Source: DAHUXT01 sp036273675
GTDB taxonomy: Bacteria; Chloroflexota; Ktedonobacteria; Ktedonobacterales; JADMIN01
NCBI GenBank assembly: GCA_036273675.1
Contig: DASUHD010000035.1
Location: 62,001 to 126,000 of the forward strand
Length of the DNA: 64,000 nucleotides
Reading direction: 5' to 3'
Position numbers and translations under genes: made by a program. Positions 7,638 to 15,426 of the stretch are shown here, piece after piece. The notes beneath the pieces were generated by a model. The model was given only the letters and a program-made list of their open reading frames with translations, did no database searches and was not told the DNA's origin. Within the stretch, counting starts at the first letter, position 1, and every line of letters begins with the position of its first letter.

Positions 7638-8576
7638 ATGAGCCGCCACGTTTTCGCGGCCATGGGTACGACGGTGACAGTGCTGGCGCCAACCTCGCAC
7701 GGTATGCGGGCCGTCGAGACGGTACGGGCGCTCTTTGATGAGTGGGAACGTGCCTTGAGTCGTTTTCTGCCAGAGAGTGAGCTTTCGCACCTGAACGCGC
7801 GGGCGGGGACGGCTGTCGAGGTTAGCCCGCTGCTCTGGGATGTGCTGACCACCGCGCTTGAGGCCGCCCGCGCCACCGATGGCCGCTACGATCCCACACT
7901 GCTGCGCCAGATGCTCTGGATTGGCTACGACCGCACCTTCACGGACATTGACATGAAGGGACGCACGGCAACACCTCCGGTCGGACAGGCGCGTATCGGC
8001 GGCGACTGGCGATTGATCCAGCTCGATCAGGCGCAGCGGCGGGTGACCCTGCCAGCGGGCGCTGGCCTAGACTTTGGCGGTATCGCCAAGGGGATGGCCG
8101 TAGACGCCGCGCTCGGCCAGTTGCGCGCACTGCATCTAACGCCCGCGCTGGTGAACGCTGGCGGCGATCTGGCGGTGGCAGGCCAGCCGCCGAGCCAGCC
8201 CGACTGGTCGATTGCCATCCCTGGCCGCGATCGCCACTGGACGATTCCCCTGCGCAACGGCGCCATCGCCACATCAACCGTCACCCGCCGCAACTGGCGC
8301 CAGGGGGAGACAGCCCGACATCACCTGGTCGACCCCGCGACCGGCGAGCCAGCGCGGAGCGACATCCTCTCGGCGACGGTGGTGGCGCCCTACTGCCGCC
8401 AGGCGGAGGTGGGCGCGAAGGTAGCGCTGCTGCTCGGCGCGCGGGCAGGTGTGCGGTTCCTGGCGGCACGCGGGCTGGCCGGGCTGCTCGTCCCGACGAC
8501 GGGCGACTACCTGACGGCTGGCCCCTGGCCACGTGACGCGATGAGAGAGATCGAGATTATCGAGGAGACGCGATGA
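7638..8576 (+). CDS. apbE: FAD:protein FMN transferase (ApbE family)
   Basis: ApbE links FMN covalently to Ser/Thr of target proteins outside the membrane, using FAD. The family hallmarks are here: MGTTVTVLA opening, DEWERALSRFLPESELSHLNAR, ATDGRYDPTL, the LDFGGIAKGMAVDAAL signature, NAGGDLAVAG and the HHLVDPATG metal/flavin site near the C-terminus. The start is uncertain. The frame is open to ATG 7479 and 7485 (AGGA upstream of the latter), but that would overlap the previous gene by about 135 bases with a Pro-rich stretch not seen in the family. ATG 7638 begins directly at the conserved domain. No signal peptide is evident with either start. It overlaps the next gene by four bases (ATGA), so the two are translationally coupled. 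Confidence 0.9.
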   Translation: MSRHVFAAMGTTVTVLAPTSHGMRAVETVRALFDEWERALSRFLPESELSHLNARAGTAVEVSPLLWDVLTTALEAARATDGRYDPTLLRQMLWIGYDRTFTDIDMKGRTATPPVGQARIGGDWRLIQLDQAQRRVTLPAGAGLDFGGIAKGMAVDAALGQLRALHLTPALVNAGGDLAVAGQPPSQPDWSIAIPGRDRHWTIPLRNGAIATSTVTRRNWRQGETARHHLVDPATGEPARSDILSATVVAPYCRQAEVGAKVALLLGARAGVRFLAARGLAGLLVPTTGDYLTAGPWPRDAMREIEIIEETR

Positions 8577-9715
8577 GCCTCTGGGAAGCCATTACCTGGA
8601 ATACCGCGCGCGCGGGTGGGTTCACCGCCTACCTGCTCGTGACGATCTCCGTGCTGCTGGGGCTGGCACTGAGCATGCGCTGGCAGGTGCGCTGGTGGCC
8701 GCGGCTCATCTCCTATGAATTGCACGTCTGGATCACCAACCTCTCATTTGTCTTTCTCGGCATCCACATCTTCGCTAGCTGGATCGATCCCTTTACCCGC
8801 TTTGGCCTGAACGAGCTGCTATTGCCCTTCGTCAGCCACTATCGCCCACTCTGGATGGCGCTCGGCATCGTCGCGATGTACCTCTCGCTCGCCGTCACGC
8901 TCAGCCTCTTTATCCGGCGGCAGATCGGCTATTCCTGGTGGCTGCGCCTCCATGAGCTTTCCTTCGTCGTCTGGGCGCTGGCAACAGTGCATGGGCTGGC
9001 GACCGGCAGCGACACCCGCACACTCTGGGGCATCGAACTCTATATCGTCTCTGCCGTGCTGGTCTGTGGACTGCTCTGTGTGCGGCTACTCCAGCCGGTG
9101 ACGCCCGGCGGCAAGATACACCCGGTGTGGGCCGCGATAACCGCCGCATCGCTCGCCATCGCCATCATCTGGACGGCGGCGGGACCACTCCGCCCTGGTT
9201 GGAACGACATCGCGAATAACGGCAACGGGTCGGGTGGGGTCGTTCAAGCGGCGAGAAGCTCCACTGCCACAGCCACGCCGACAACCAATGCCACCAGCGC
9301 CGCGCCATTCAGCCAGCCATTTACCGCCTCGCTGCAAGGCAGTATGAGCCACCAGACCGATGCGAACACCGGCCAGTCGATCCTTCAACTCGATCTCACA
9401 CTGGGCGGCGCGCAGCAGGGCATCCTACAGATTGATCTGTGGGAACAGGGTGATAACACTGGCGGGATTAGCGGGGGGAATGGACACGTTACGGCGACGA
9501 AGGTGACGCTCGGCGTGGATGCGGCGGCGCCACTCTATCAGGGGCAAGTCTCGACCCTGAATGGCGGCTATATGGTCGCGCAACTCGACCCCACACAGCC
9601 TGGCCAGCCATCACTGCAATTGACGATCAACGTGCAGGCGCAGGGCGAGAATGTGTCGGGTACGGTCTCAGCCATGCCCCTTGCGCTTATCCACGGTGGT
9701 GACGTTCTTCTGTAG
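8573..9715 (+). CDS. Ferric-reductase-like heme membrane protein with extracytoplasmic domain
   Basis: The first 210 residues form a six-helix ferric-reductase-like (YedZ/MsrQ-type) membrane domain. Two histidine pairs with matching 12-13-residue spacing, H51/H65 and H127/H140, are the likely ligands of two hemes. After the last helix (AAITAASLAIAIIWTAAG) comes a Thr/Ala-rich linker and a C-terminal domain of about 120 residues that looks beta-rich and extracytoplasmic (LDLTLGGAQQGILQIDLW). No FAD/NAD domain is fused, so electrons must come from a separate donor. Cotranscription with apbE supports a flavin-dependent electron path across the membrane. The 3' end overlaps the convergent kinase gene by 48 bases. 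Confidence 0.8.
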   Translation: MSLWEAITWNTARAGGFTAYLLVTISVLLGLALSMRWQVRWWPRLISYELHVWITNLSFVFLGIHIFASWIDPFTRFGLNELLLPFVSHYRPLWMALGIVAMYLSLAVTLSLFIRRQIGYSWWLRLHELSFVVWALATVHGLATGSDTRTLWGIELYIVSAVLVCGLLCVRLLQPVTPGGKIHPVWAAITAASLAIAIIWTAAGPLRPGWNDIANNGNGSGGVVQAARSSTATATPTTNATSAAPFSQPFTASLQGSMSHQTDANTGQSILQLDLTLGGAQQGILQIDLWEQGDNTGGISGGNGHVTATKVTLGVDAAAPLYQGQVSTLNGGYMVAQLDPTQPGQPSLQLTINVQAQGENVSGTVSAMPLALIHGGDVLL

Positions 9716-11422
9716 ATTCTTCACCTGCGACACCGGAATGAGCGACCCAGTGGCCCCCTGGCCACCTCCGCCGAAGCACGTTGGTGCGGTGACATTCACC
9801 ATCGGTGACTGGCCAGCGTCCCCATTGAGCGGCGCGAACGTAACAGAGCCACTGAACCCGGCGAATCCGGAGTAGGTCATGGTAATGGTCTTGCTGCTTC
9901 CCGCGCTGAGCTCACCCGAGCTTGGCCGCACAGTGAATTGTCCGGCGTAAAAAGGCGTATCCACATTCGCAGTCCAGCCGGTTGAATCCCCTCCCAGGTT
10001 TTTGAGGACAACGGAAATGGAGCGTGCATTCTTCTTGCAGTCAAACGCGACATTCGACTGCGAGACACGTAGCCAGTTGATGACCGGCGTAGGCGACGGT
10101 TGCGGTGTCGCCGTTGGCCATGGGGTCGCCGTCGCATGCGGGGCGAGGCCGCCCGTGTTGTCGGAATTGAAGTTGTTGAGGAGATTCGGCAGCGAGCCGC
10201 TCGCCAGCACAATTGCCATCGTCAGCAGCAATACGCCCGCAGCCCCCAACAAAGCCAGGATGCCAAGGGTGCGCGGCTGCAAGATGGGTGGCGCCCCATC
10301 GTCCGAGGGCCGCGGCGCCGAGGGCCACGCGGGCGCGCCGAAGCCACCACGCCCGCCGCGAAACGCGCCATCATAGAGCGTTGGCGCGTCTGGCCCTTCG
10401 CGGAACTGCGGGAGATCGGCATCGGTCCCACCCGAAAGCACAGGAGGGGCGATCCTGGAGTAACTGCGGGCGGTTGCGGCCCCCGCCAGGGTCTGCGGCC
10501 TGGACCGTGAGTTGACGATACTCCCTGTCGTCGGGATGCCCGTGCTGGCCGCATGGAGCGCGCGGGCAAACGCGCCGCTAGAACCAGGGCGGTGCGATGG
10601 ATCTTTCGCCATCGCCCAGGAGATCGCCTCATCCACGTCGCGTGAGACATCGCGCCGCATCGAACGTAGCGCCCGTGGTGTCTCGGTCAGGTGGCGCGCC
10701 AGAATCCCGTTCAGATCGTCGCCCTCGAAGGGCGTGTGGCCCGCCAGCAGCGCATACGCCACGACGCCGAGCGCGTAGGTGTCGGTCGCCGCGCTGACCG
10801 CCTCGCCACGCACCTGCTCAGGCGCCATGTATTCGGGCGTACCCATCGCCGCGCCCGAGACGGTCAGGTCACCACCCTCGAAGACCGATGACACCTCAGG
10901 CAAGTCCGCCATATTCAGCGGGCGAGCGATGCCGAAGTCTCCCAGCAGTAGCCTGCCATCGGGGTGCAGCAGCAGATTCGACGGCTTGACATCGCGGTGA
11001 ACGATGCCATGTTGGTGGGCGTAGTCGAGCGCCGCGGCGGCCTGGTCGATGTAATCGACCACCTGCGCCACCGTGAGTCGGGCATCAGGCGCGAGGAAAT
11101 TTGCCAGCGAGCCGTCCGAGAGGTAGGGCATGACGATGTAGGCCAGCTCGCCCTGTTCGCCAAACTCATAGATCGGGACGATGTTGGCATGGTCGAGCGC
11201 GGCGGCGGCGTCGGCCTCGCGCCGGAAACGCGCCAGGAATATCTGCCAGGCGTCTTCATCGGCGGCGATTCCGGGGCGCAGCACCTTCACCGCCACATGG
11301 CGACGCGGCCGCTCCTGGCGCGCCAGATAGACCGCGCCCATGCCGCCGATGCCGAGCGGGCGTTCGAGCGTAGATGACCCAAGCCGTTTGCCAATTAGCG
11401 CGTTTGCGTTCCATACATCCAT
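9668..11422 (-). CDS. Membrane-anchored Ser/Thr protein kinase
   Basis: A 584-residue PknB-type kinase. The catalytic domain (residues 10-275) has the glycine loop GIGGMGAVYLA, the VAVKVLRP lysine, IVHRDVKPSN (HRD), GDFGIARP (DFG) and GTPEYMAPEQV (APE). A Pro/Ser-rich juxtamembrane region follows. A single membrane helix (LGILALLGAAGVLLLTMAIVLASG) sits near residue 390, then a Thr/Pro linker (ATPWPTATPQPSPTP) and an extracytoplasmic beta-sandwich-like domain with two cysteines. The family phosphorylates Ser/Thr on cytoplasmic targets in response to an external signal; the ligand is unknown. It follows a small membrane protein gene by 30 bases on the same strand, probably one operon. It converges with and overlaps the upstream plus-strand gene. 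Confidence 0.9.
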   Translation of the reverse strand: MDVWNANALIGKRLGSSTLERPLGIGGMGAVYLARQERPRRHVAVKVLRPGIAADEDAWQIFLARFRREADAAAALDHANIVPIYEFGEQGELAYIVMPYLSDGSLANFLAPDARLTVAQVVDYIDQAAAALDYAHQHGIVHRDVKPSNLLLHPDGRLLLGDFGIARPLNMADLPEVSSVFEGGDLTVSGAAMGTPEYMAPEQVRGEAVSAATDTYALGVVAYALLAGHTPFEGDDLNGILARHLTETPRALRSMRRDVSRDVDEAISWAMAKDPSHRPGSSGAFARALHAASTGIPTTGSIVNSRSRPQTLAGAATARSYSRIAPPVLSGGTDADLPQFREGPDAPTLYDGAFRGGRGGFGAPAWPSAPRPSDDGAPPILQPRTLGILALLGAAGVLLLTMAIVLASGSLPNLLNNFNSDNTGGLAPHATATPWPTATPQPSPTPVINWLRVSQSNVAFDCKKNARSISVVLKNLGGDSTGWTANVDTPFYAGQFTVRPSSGELSAGSSKTITMTYSGFAGFSGSVTFAPLNGDAGQSPMVNVTAPTCFGGGGQGATGSLIPVSQVKNLQKNVTTVDKRKGHG

Positions 11423-11452
11423 GTCGTTGTCACTTCCGCGTCGCCACTGGCG

Positions 11453-11785
11453 CTAGATATGCTTCTCGATGGCCTTGCCGACCTCGCCGACAATGCCGCC
11501 AAGATTCCCCATCTCGCCTTCGACGGTCTTCTCCGCCTCTTTCACTGCCCCAATCAAGAATCGAATCACCTCGACCATCAGCACCGTCAACCCTGCGGCA
11601 TAGGCCAGGGTGAGGCCAATCGCGGCGGCGACAATGTGGGTTATGACGGTTGGGCCGCCTTTGGTTTCAAAGAATGAGAACCCTTCGACGATGGCCGCCC
11701 CAATAAGTCCAAAAATGAGGAACCAGAGCAAGATGCGCCAAATCGCGCGCCCCAGGCCGCCTAAAAGATGCCCTACGACACCCAT
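11453..11785 (-). CDS. Small two-helix membrane protein
   Basis: A 110-residue protein with two or three hydrophobic helices (AIWRILLWFLIFGLIGAAIV and ITHIVAAAIGLTLAYAAGL) and an amphipathic C-terminus (VKEAEKTVEGEMGNLGGIVGEVGKAIEKHI). I recognise no family. The ATG at 11785 was chosen because GGAGGTG lies eight bases upstream; a longer in-frame opening lacks a site. It is upstream of the Ser/Thr kinase gene by 30 bases and could be a partner or substrate of that kinase, but this is inference. Confidence 0.65.
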   Translation of the reverse strand: MGVVGHLLGGLGRAIWRILLWFLIFGLIGAAIVEGFSFFETKGGPTVITHIVAAAIGLTLAYAAGLTVLMVEVIRFLIGAVKEAEKTVEGEMGNLGGIVGEVGKAIEKHI

Positions 11786-11867
11786 GGTCCTGCACCTCCA
11801 GTGCCAATCGGTAAGGTACCTGCGATTCGGTCTCCGCAAGTAGCGCGCCACGCAGGCGGCGTTCCTA

Positions 11868-11876
11868 AGTGTAGCA
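11868..11876 (-). promoter_or_regulatory. Candidate extended -10 promoter for the kinase operon
   Basis: On the minus strand TGC precedes TACACT (11868-11873). Transcription would start near 11861, about 75 bases before the ATG at 11785. No clear -35 is seen. Confidence 0.4.
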
Positions 11877-12154
11877 TGGATAACCGCTTGCTGCTAGCGC
11901 GCTGGGAGGGAAGGCACAGTCCGCTCCACAGGGCTGTCGGCTTCAGCCGCCAGGCTGCCGCCACATGAATACATCGTGAACATGAATACCTCATGAATGT
12001 GTATATAAAGTCACCATCTGTGACGCTCCCACACGAAAAAGCCCCAAATCGGCTATCGCGGCGCCGCGATGGATGCGTGCCTGATGGGAGCGCCAATCCC
12101 GATATTTTCTGGATTAGAACGATGTGGGAACGTGCGTCGTCAATTGACAGCCGA
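11877..12154. other. Intergenic stretch between the kinase operon and nuoJ
   Basis: About 280 bases without a supported gene. The segment near 11965-12000 repeats CATGAAT three times (CATGAATAC twice, then CATGAATGT). It is also more A/T-rich than the surroundings (GTATATAAAG at 12001), so it may hold regulatory sites for the divergent transcripts. Nothing else was recognised. Confidence 0.4.
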
Positions 12155-12163
12155 TGATACAAT
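12155..12163 (+). promoter_or_regulatory. Candidate extended -10 promoter for nuoJKLMN
   Basis: TGATACAAT is a TGn-extended -10. A TTGACA at 12144-12149 is too close to serve as its -35. The start site would be near 12170, about 90 bases before the nuoJ ATG. Confidence 0.45.
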
Positions 12164-12260
12164 CAGAGATGGTGACTCGCTTCGAGGCGCTTTCGTCCGC
12201 CTCACACACCCTCAGATGAGTTGCTGCGGTCCAGTGGCCAGTTTATAGAGGAGCAACTTC

Positions 12261-12797
12261 ATGCCTGATTTGGCGACCGTGGCGTTTTACGTGATCGCGG
12301 TGCTGCTGGTAGGATCGGCGCTGGCCGTGGTGCTGCTGCGTAATATCGTGCGCGCGGCGCTTTTTCTGGCGCTGTTCTTTGGCCTGGCGGCCGGAATCTA
12401 CGTGCTGCTCAACGCCGAATTTATCGCAATCGTCCAGATCCTTATCTACGCGGGCGCGGTCACGGTGCTGGTGCTCTTCGCCATCATGCTGACCCGTAAC
12501 GCGATGACCTCATCCAACGCCAACCCCTTCGCGGGGCAATGGTGGCTGGCTGGAATCATCTGCGTAGTGCTGGCCGTGGGCATTATCTATGCCGTCGGCA
12601 GCAGCACGATGGCTATCGCCAGCGCGAGCGCTCCGGCCAACCTCGTCAATGCGGGCAACGCGGGCGGCTCGGTCGTTCGGATAGGGCAGTTGCTCTATAG
12701 CCCCTTCGATTACAGCTATGTGCTGCCCTTTGAGATCGCCTCCATCGTCATACTGGTAGCGATTGTGGGCGCGATTGTGATAGGCCGGGAGGACTAA
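12261..12797 (+). CDS. nuoJ: NADH-quinone oxidoreductase subunit J
   Basis: NuoJ is a membrane-arm subunit of respiratory complex I. The 178-residue protein has five hydrophobic helices. The conserved helix-3 region LNAEFIAIVQILIYAGAVTVLVLFAIMLT is clear; it carries the pi-bulge region and the Glu that help couple quinone reduction to proton pumping. GAGGAGC lies before the ATG. It is the first gene of a nuoJKLMN run and is followed by nuoK after five bases. The genes for the peripheral arm and for nuoA and nuoH are not in the window. Confidence 0.95.
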   Translation: MPDLATVAFYVIAVLLVGSALAVVLLRNIVRAALFLALFFGLAAGIYVLLNAEFIAIVQILIYAGAVTVLVLFAIMLTRNAMTSSNANPFAGQWWLAGIICVVLAVGIIYAVGSSTMAIASASAPANLVNAGNAGGSVVRIGQLLYSPFDYSYVLPFEIASIVILVAIVGAIVIGRED

Positions 12798-12802
12798 GCG
12801 CG

Positions 12803-13126
12803 ATGGTGACACTCAACGCGGTGCTGGTGCTGGGCGCGGTCATCTTCTGTATCGGCCTCTTCGGCGCGCTGAGCCGCCGCAATGCTGTCGGCATCCTGAT
12901 GAGCATCGAAATCATGCTCAACGCCGTCAACATCACGCTCGTCGGCTTCGCCTCCGCCTTCGTTCACCACGGATCCCTCGGAGGCCGCCTCACTGGTCAG
13001 GTCTTCGCTATCTTTATCATTACCGTGGCCGCCGCCGAGGCCGCTGTGGCGCTGGCGATGATCATCGCCATCTATCGGCGAAGGAACACGATTGACGTCG
13101 GCCAGATTAATCTGATGCGCTGGTAG
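12803..13126 (+). CDS. nuoK: NADH-quinone oxidoreductase subunit K
   Basis: NuoK is a three-helix complex I membrane subunit homologous to MrpC. The 107-residue length is typical. The helix with LMSIEIMLNAVNITLVGFA carries the conserved Glu in the second membrane segment, and AAAEAAVALAMIIAIYRRR holds the second conserved Glu; both belong to the central proton-transfer axis. A GGGAGGA within the end of nuoJ serves as ribosome binding site, so translation is likely coupled. Confidence 0.95.
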   Translation: MVTLNAVLVLGAVIFCIGLFGALSRRNAVGILMSIEIMLNAVNITLVGFASAFVHHGSLGGRLTGQVFAIFIITVAAAEAAVALAMIIAIYRRRNTIDVGQINLMRW

Positions 13127-13194
13127 CCGCGAACGCGTCCGGCTCCGCGCCGGGCAGCATCGCACTCCGACGCATACGGCAACGGAGCTGGAGT

Positions 13195-15402
13195 ATGGTA
13201 CAGTACGCCTGGTTGATTCCCGCGCTGCCCCTGGCCGCGCTCATCATTGTCCTGCTGGTGACGCGCCCGCTGGATGTCGCCGCGCGCCCGCGTGTGCCGC
13301 GCCCGGCGCCACCGGCTGACGATGCGCATGGCGCAGCCGACGCCCACGAGGCTCATGAGGCTCATGAGGCTCACGATGTGGCGACAACCAACGGTCACGC
13401 GCATGAAGCCCACGCACACGCCACGGACGATAGCGGGCATGGTGGCGGCCACGATGAGCATGGTGGCGCCACGCCCTTCTGGGCGCAAGTTGGCAGCGCC
13501 ATCACGACGGTAACGATGCTCGCCGCGTTCGTCATTGCGGTCATCATCTTCATCCAGTTCCTGACCAACACTGTTCCCGCTTCATTTTCTGAGCCGTGGG
13601 CAACCAAAGACCTGACAGGCGGCGGGGTAACGCTTCATCTCTACGACTGGTTTAACTTTGGCCCGCTACATTATCAGATTCAGTTCCGCATAGATACGCT
13701 CACGGCGATCATGCTGGTGGTGGTGACGGGCGTCTCGATGCTGGTGCATCTCTACTCCACCGGCTATATGGCGGGCGATCCCGGCTACTCGCGCTTCTTC
13801 ATCGAACTCTCGTTCTTCACGGTCTCGATGTTGATTCTGGTGCTCGGCGCGAACTTCCTGGTGCTCTTTATCGGCTGGGAGCTGGTGGGCCTCTCATCCT
13901 ACCTGCTGATCGGCTTCTGGTTCGACGCCGCGCCTCCCGGCGACCCCGCCGACCCCGACACCCCACCCTATCCGCCGCCCGCCGCCCTCAAGGCGTTCGT
14001 CACGACGCGCCTGGGCGACTTCGGCTTCCTGATTGGCATCCTGATACTCTTCTTCGGTACCCAGACGTTCGATTTCATCCAGTTGCAGACAGCCACCAAG
14101 ACCATGAACATCGCTGTATTGACACTGGCGATGATTCTGGTCTTCGCGGGCGCGGTCGGCAAATCGGCCCAGTTCCCGCTGCACGTCTGGCTGCCAGATG
14201 CGATGGCTGGCCCAACGCCGGTCAGCGCGCTGATCCACGCGGCGACGATGGTGGCCGCTGGCGTCTATCTGGTGGCGCGGCTTTTCCCGATCTACGCGGG
14301 TGTAGCTGGCCCCCAGGCGCTAGAGGTGGTGGGCTACATCGGCGGCTTCACGGCGCTCTTCGCCGCCACGATCGCGCTGACTCAGAACGACATCAAGAAG
14401 GTGCTGGCCTACTCGACCATCAGCCAGCTTGGCTATATGTTCGTCGGCCTCGCCGTCGCGGACACCAATGCGACCGGCATGTTCCATCTGGTGACGCACG
14501 CCGCCTTCAAGGCGCTGCTCTTCCTCGGCTCCGGCTGTGTCATCCTCGCGGCGCACCATATCCAGAATATGCGCCAGATGGGCGGGATGGCGCGCTTCAT
14601 GCCGATCACAGCGCTCACCATGCTCATTGCGACGCTCTCGATCTCCGGCATTCCGCCGTTCTCGGGCTTCTGGAGCAAAGACCCGATCATCGGCGCGGCG
14701 TACGAGTATGGCACGGCCAACGGCAACTTCTGGCTCTACGGCATGACCGCCTTCACAGCCTTCCTGACCGCCTTCTATATGTTCCGCCTCTACTTCATGA
14801 CCTTCGGCGGTCGTGGCGGTTCATGGGCGGGCTTCTGGGCTGGCGCTCAGTATCGCGGCGAGGGCGAACCCCATGAGGCGCCCTGGACGATGTGGCTGCC
14901 GCTGGTGATTCTCGCCGTGCCGACGTTGCTGCTGGGCTTCTGGAGCATAAACAGCGGCTTCGCCAACTATCTGACCGGCGAAAATGTCCCCTACACTAGT
15001 CCGTTCAGCGAGACGCTGACCTATACCGGCATCGCGGTCGCGGTGGTAGGCATTGTGCTGGCGTGGCTGATGTACGGCATCGAGGTCGTGCCGAAGAAGC
15101 TCTTTACCGGCAACCCCGTAGGCGGGTTCATCTACCAGGTGCTGTTTCACAAGTATTATCTCGACGAGCTCTACGGTGTGATTATCAAGTACATCGTGCT
15201 GGGCCTGGCCAAGGGCTGCGAACTGTTCGATTTGTACATCATCGATGGGCTGGTCAACGGGAGCGGGCGCTTCATACGCGGGCTGGCGAGTGTCTCCAAG
15301 CGGTCCGAGACCGGACTGGTGCAGAACTATGGCGCGGCCATGTTTGGTGGCGTCATCGTGATACTGGTGATTGTCTTCTTCGCGGTCGGCGCGTTGAAGT
15401 AG
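13195..15402 (+). CDS. nuoL: NADH-quinone oxidoreductase subunit L with His-rich insert
   Basis: NuoL is the distal antiporter-like proton-pumping subunit of complex I. The core is well conserved: GWELVGLSSYLLIGFW (with the key Glu), KSAQFPLHVWLPDAMAGPTPVSALIHAATMVAAGVYL (with the key Lys) and NDIKKVLAYSTISQLGYM. At 735 residues it is longer than many homologues. Much of the excess is an insert between the first two helices, at residues 45-92, holding about 12 histidines with Asp, Ala and Gly (HEAHEAHEAH, HGGGHDEHGG). The first helix orientation should place this loop on one aqueous face of the membrane, where it could bind metals or protons; that is inference. It is in the nuoJKLMN operon. 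Confidence 0.95.
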   Translation: MVQYAWLIPALPLAALIIVLLVTRPLDVAARPRVPRPAPPADDAHGAADAHEAHEAHEAHDVATTNGHAHEAHAHATDDSGHGGGHDEHGGATPFWAQVGSAITTVTMLAAFVIAVIIFIQFLTNTVPASFSEPWATKDLTGGGVTLHLYDWFNFGPLHYQIQFRIDTLTAIMLVVVTGVSMLVHLYSTGYMAGDPGYSRFFIELSFFTVSMLILVLGANFLVLFIGWELVGLSSYLLIGFWFDAAPPGDPADPDTPPYPPPAALKAFVTTRLGDFGFLIGILILFFGTQTFDFIQLQTATKTMNIAVLTLAMILVFAGAVGKSAQFPLHVWLPDAMAGPTPVSALIHAATMVAAGVYLVARLFPIYAGVAGPQALEVVGYIGGFTALFAATIALTQNDIKKVLAYSTISQLGYMFVGLAVADTNATGMFHLVTHAAFKALLFLGSGCVILAAHHIQNMRQMGGMARFMPITALTMLIATLSISGIPPFSGFWSKDPIIGAAYEYGTANGNFWLYGMTAFTAFLTAFYMFRLYFMTFGGRGGSWAGFWAGAQYRGEGEPHEAPWTMWLPLVILAVPTLLLGFWSINSGFANYLTGENVPYTSPFSETLTYTGIAVAVVGIVLAWLMYGIEVVPKKLFTGNPVGGFIYQVLFHKYYLDELYGVIIKYIVLGLAKGCELFDLYIIDGLVNGSGRFIRGLASVSKRSETGLVQNYGAAMFGGVIVILVIVFFAVGALK

Positions 15403-15426
15403 CGAGAGGGAAGGAGTACACGCGCT

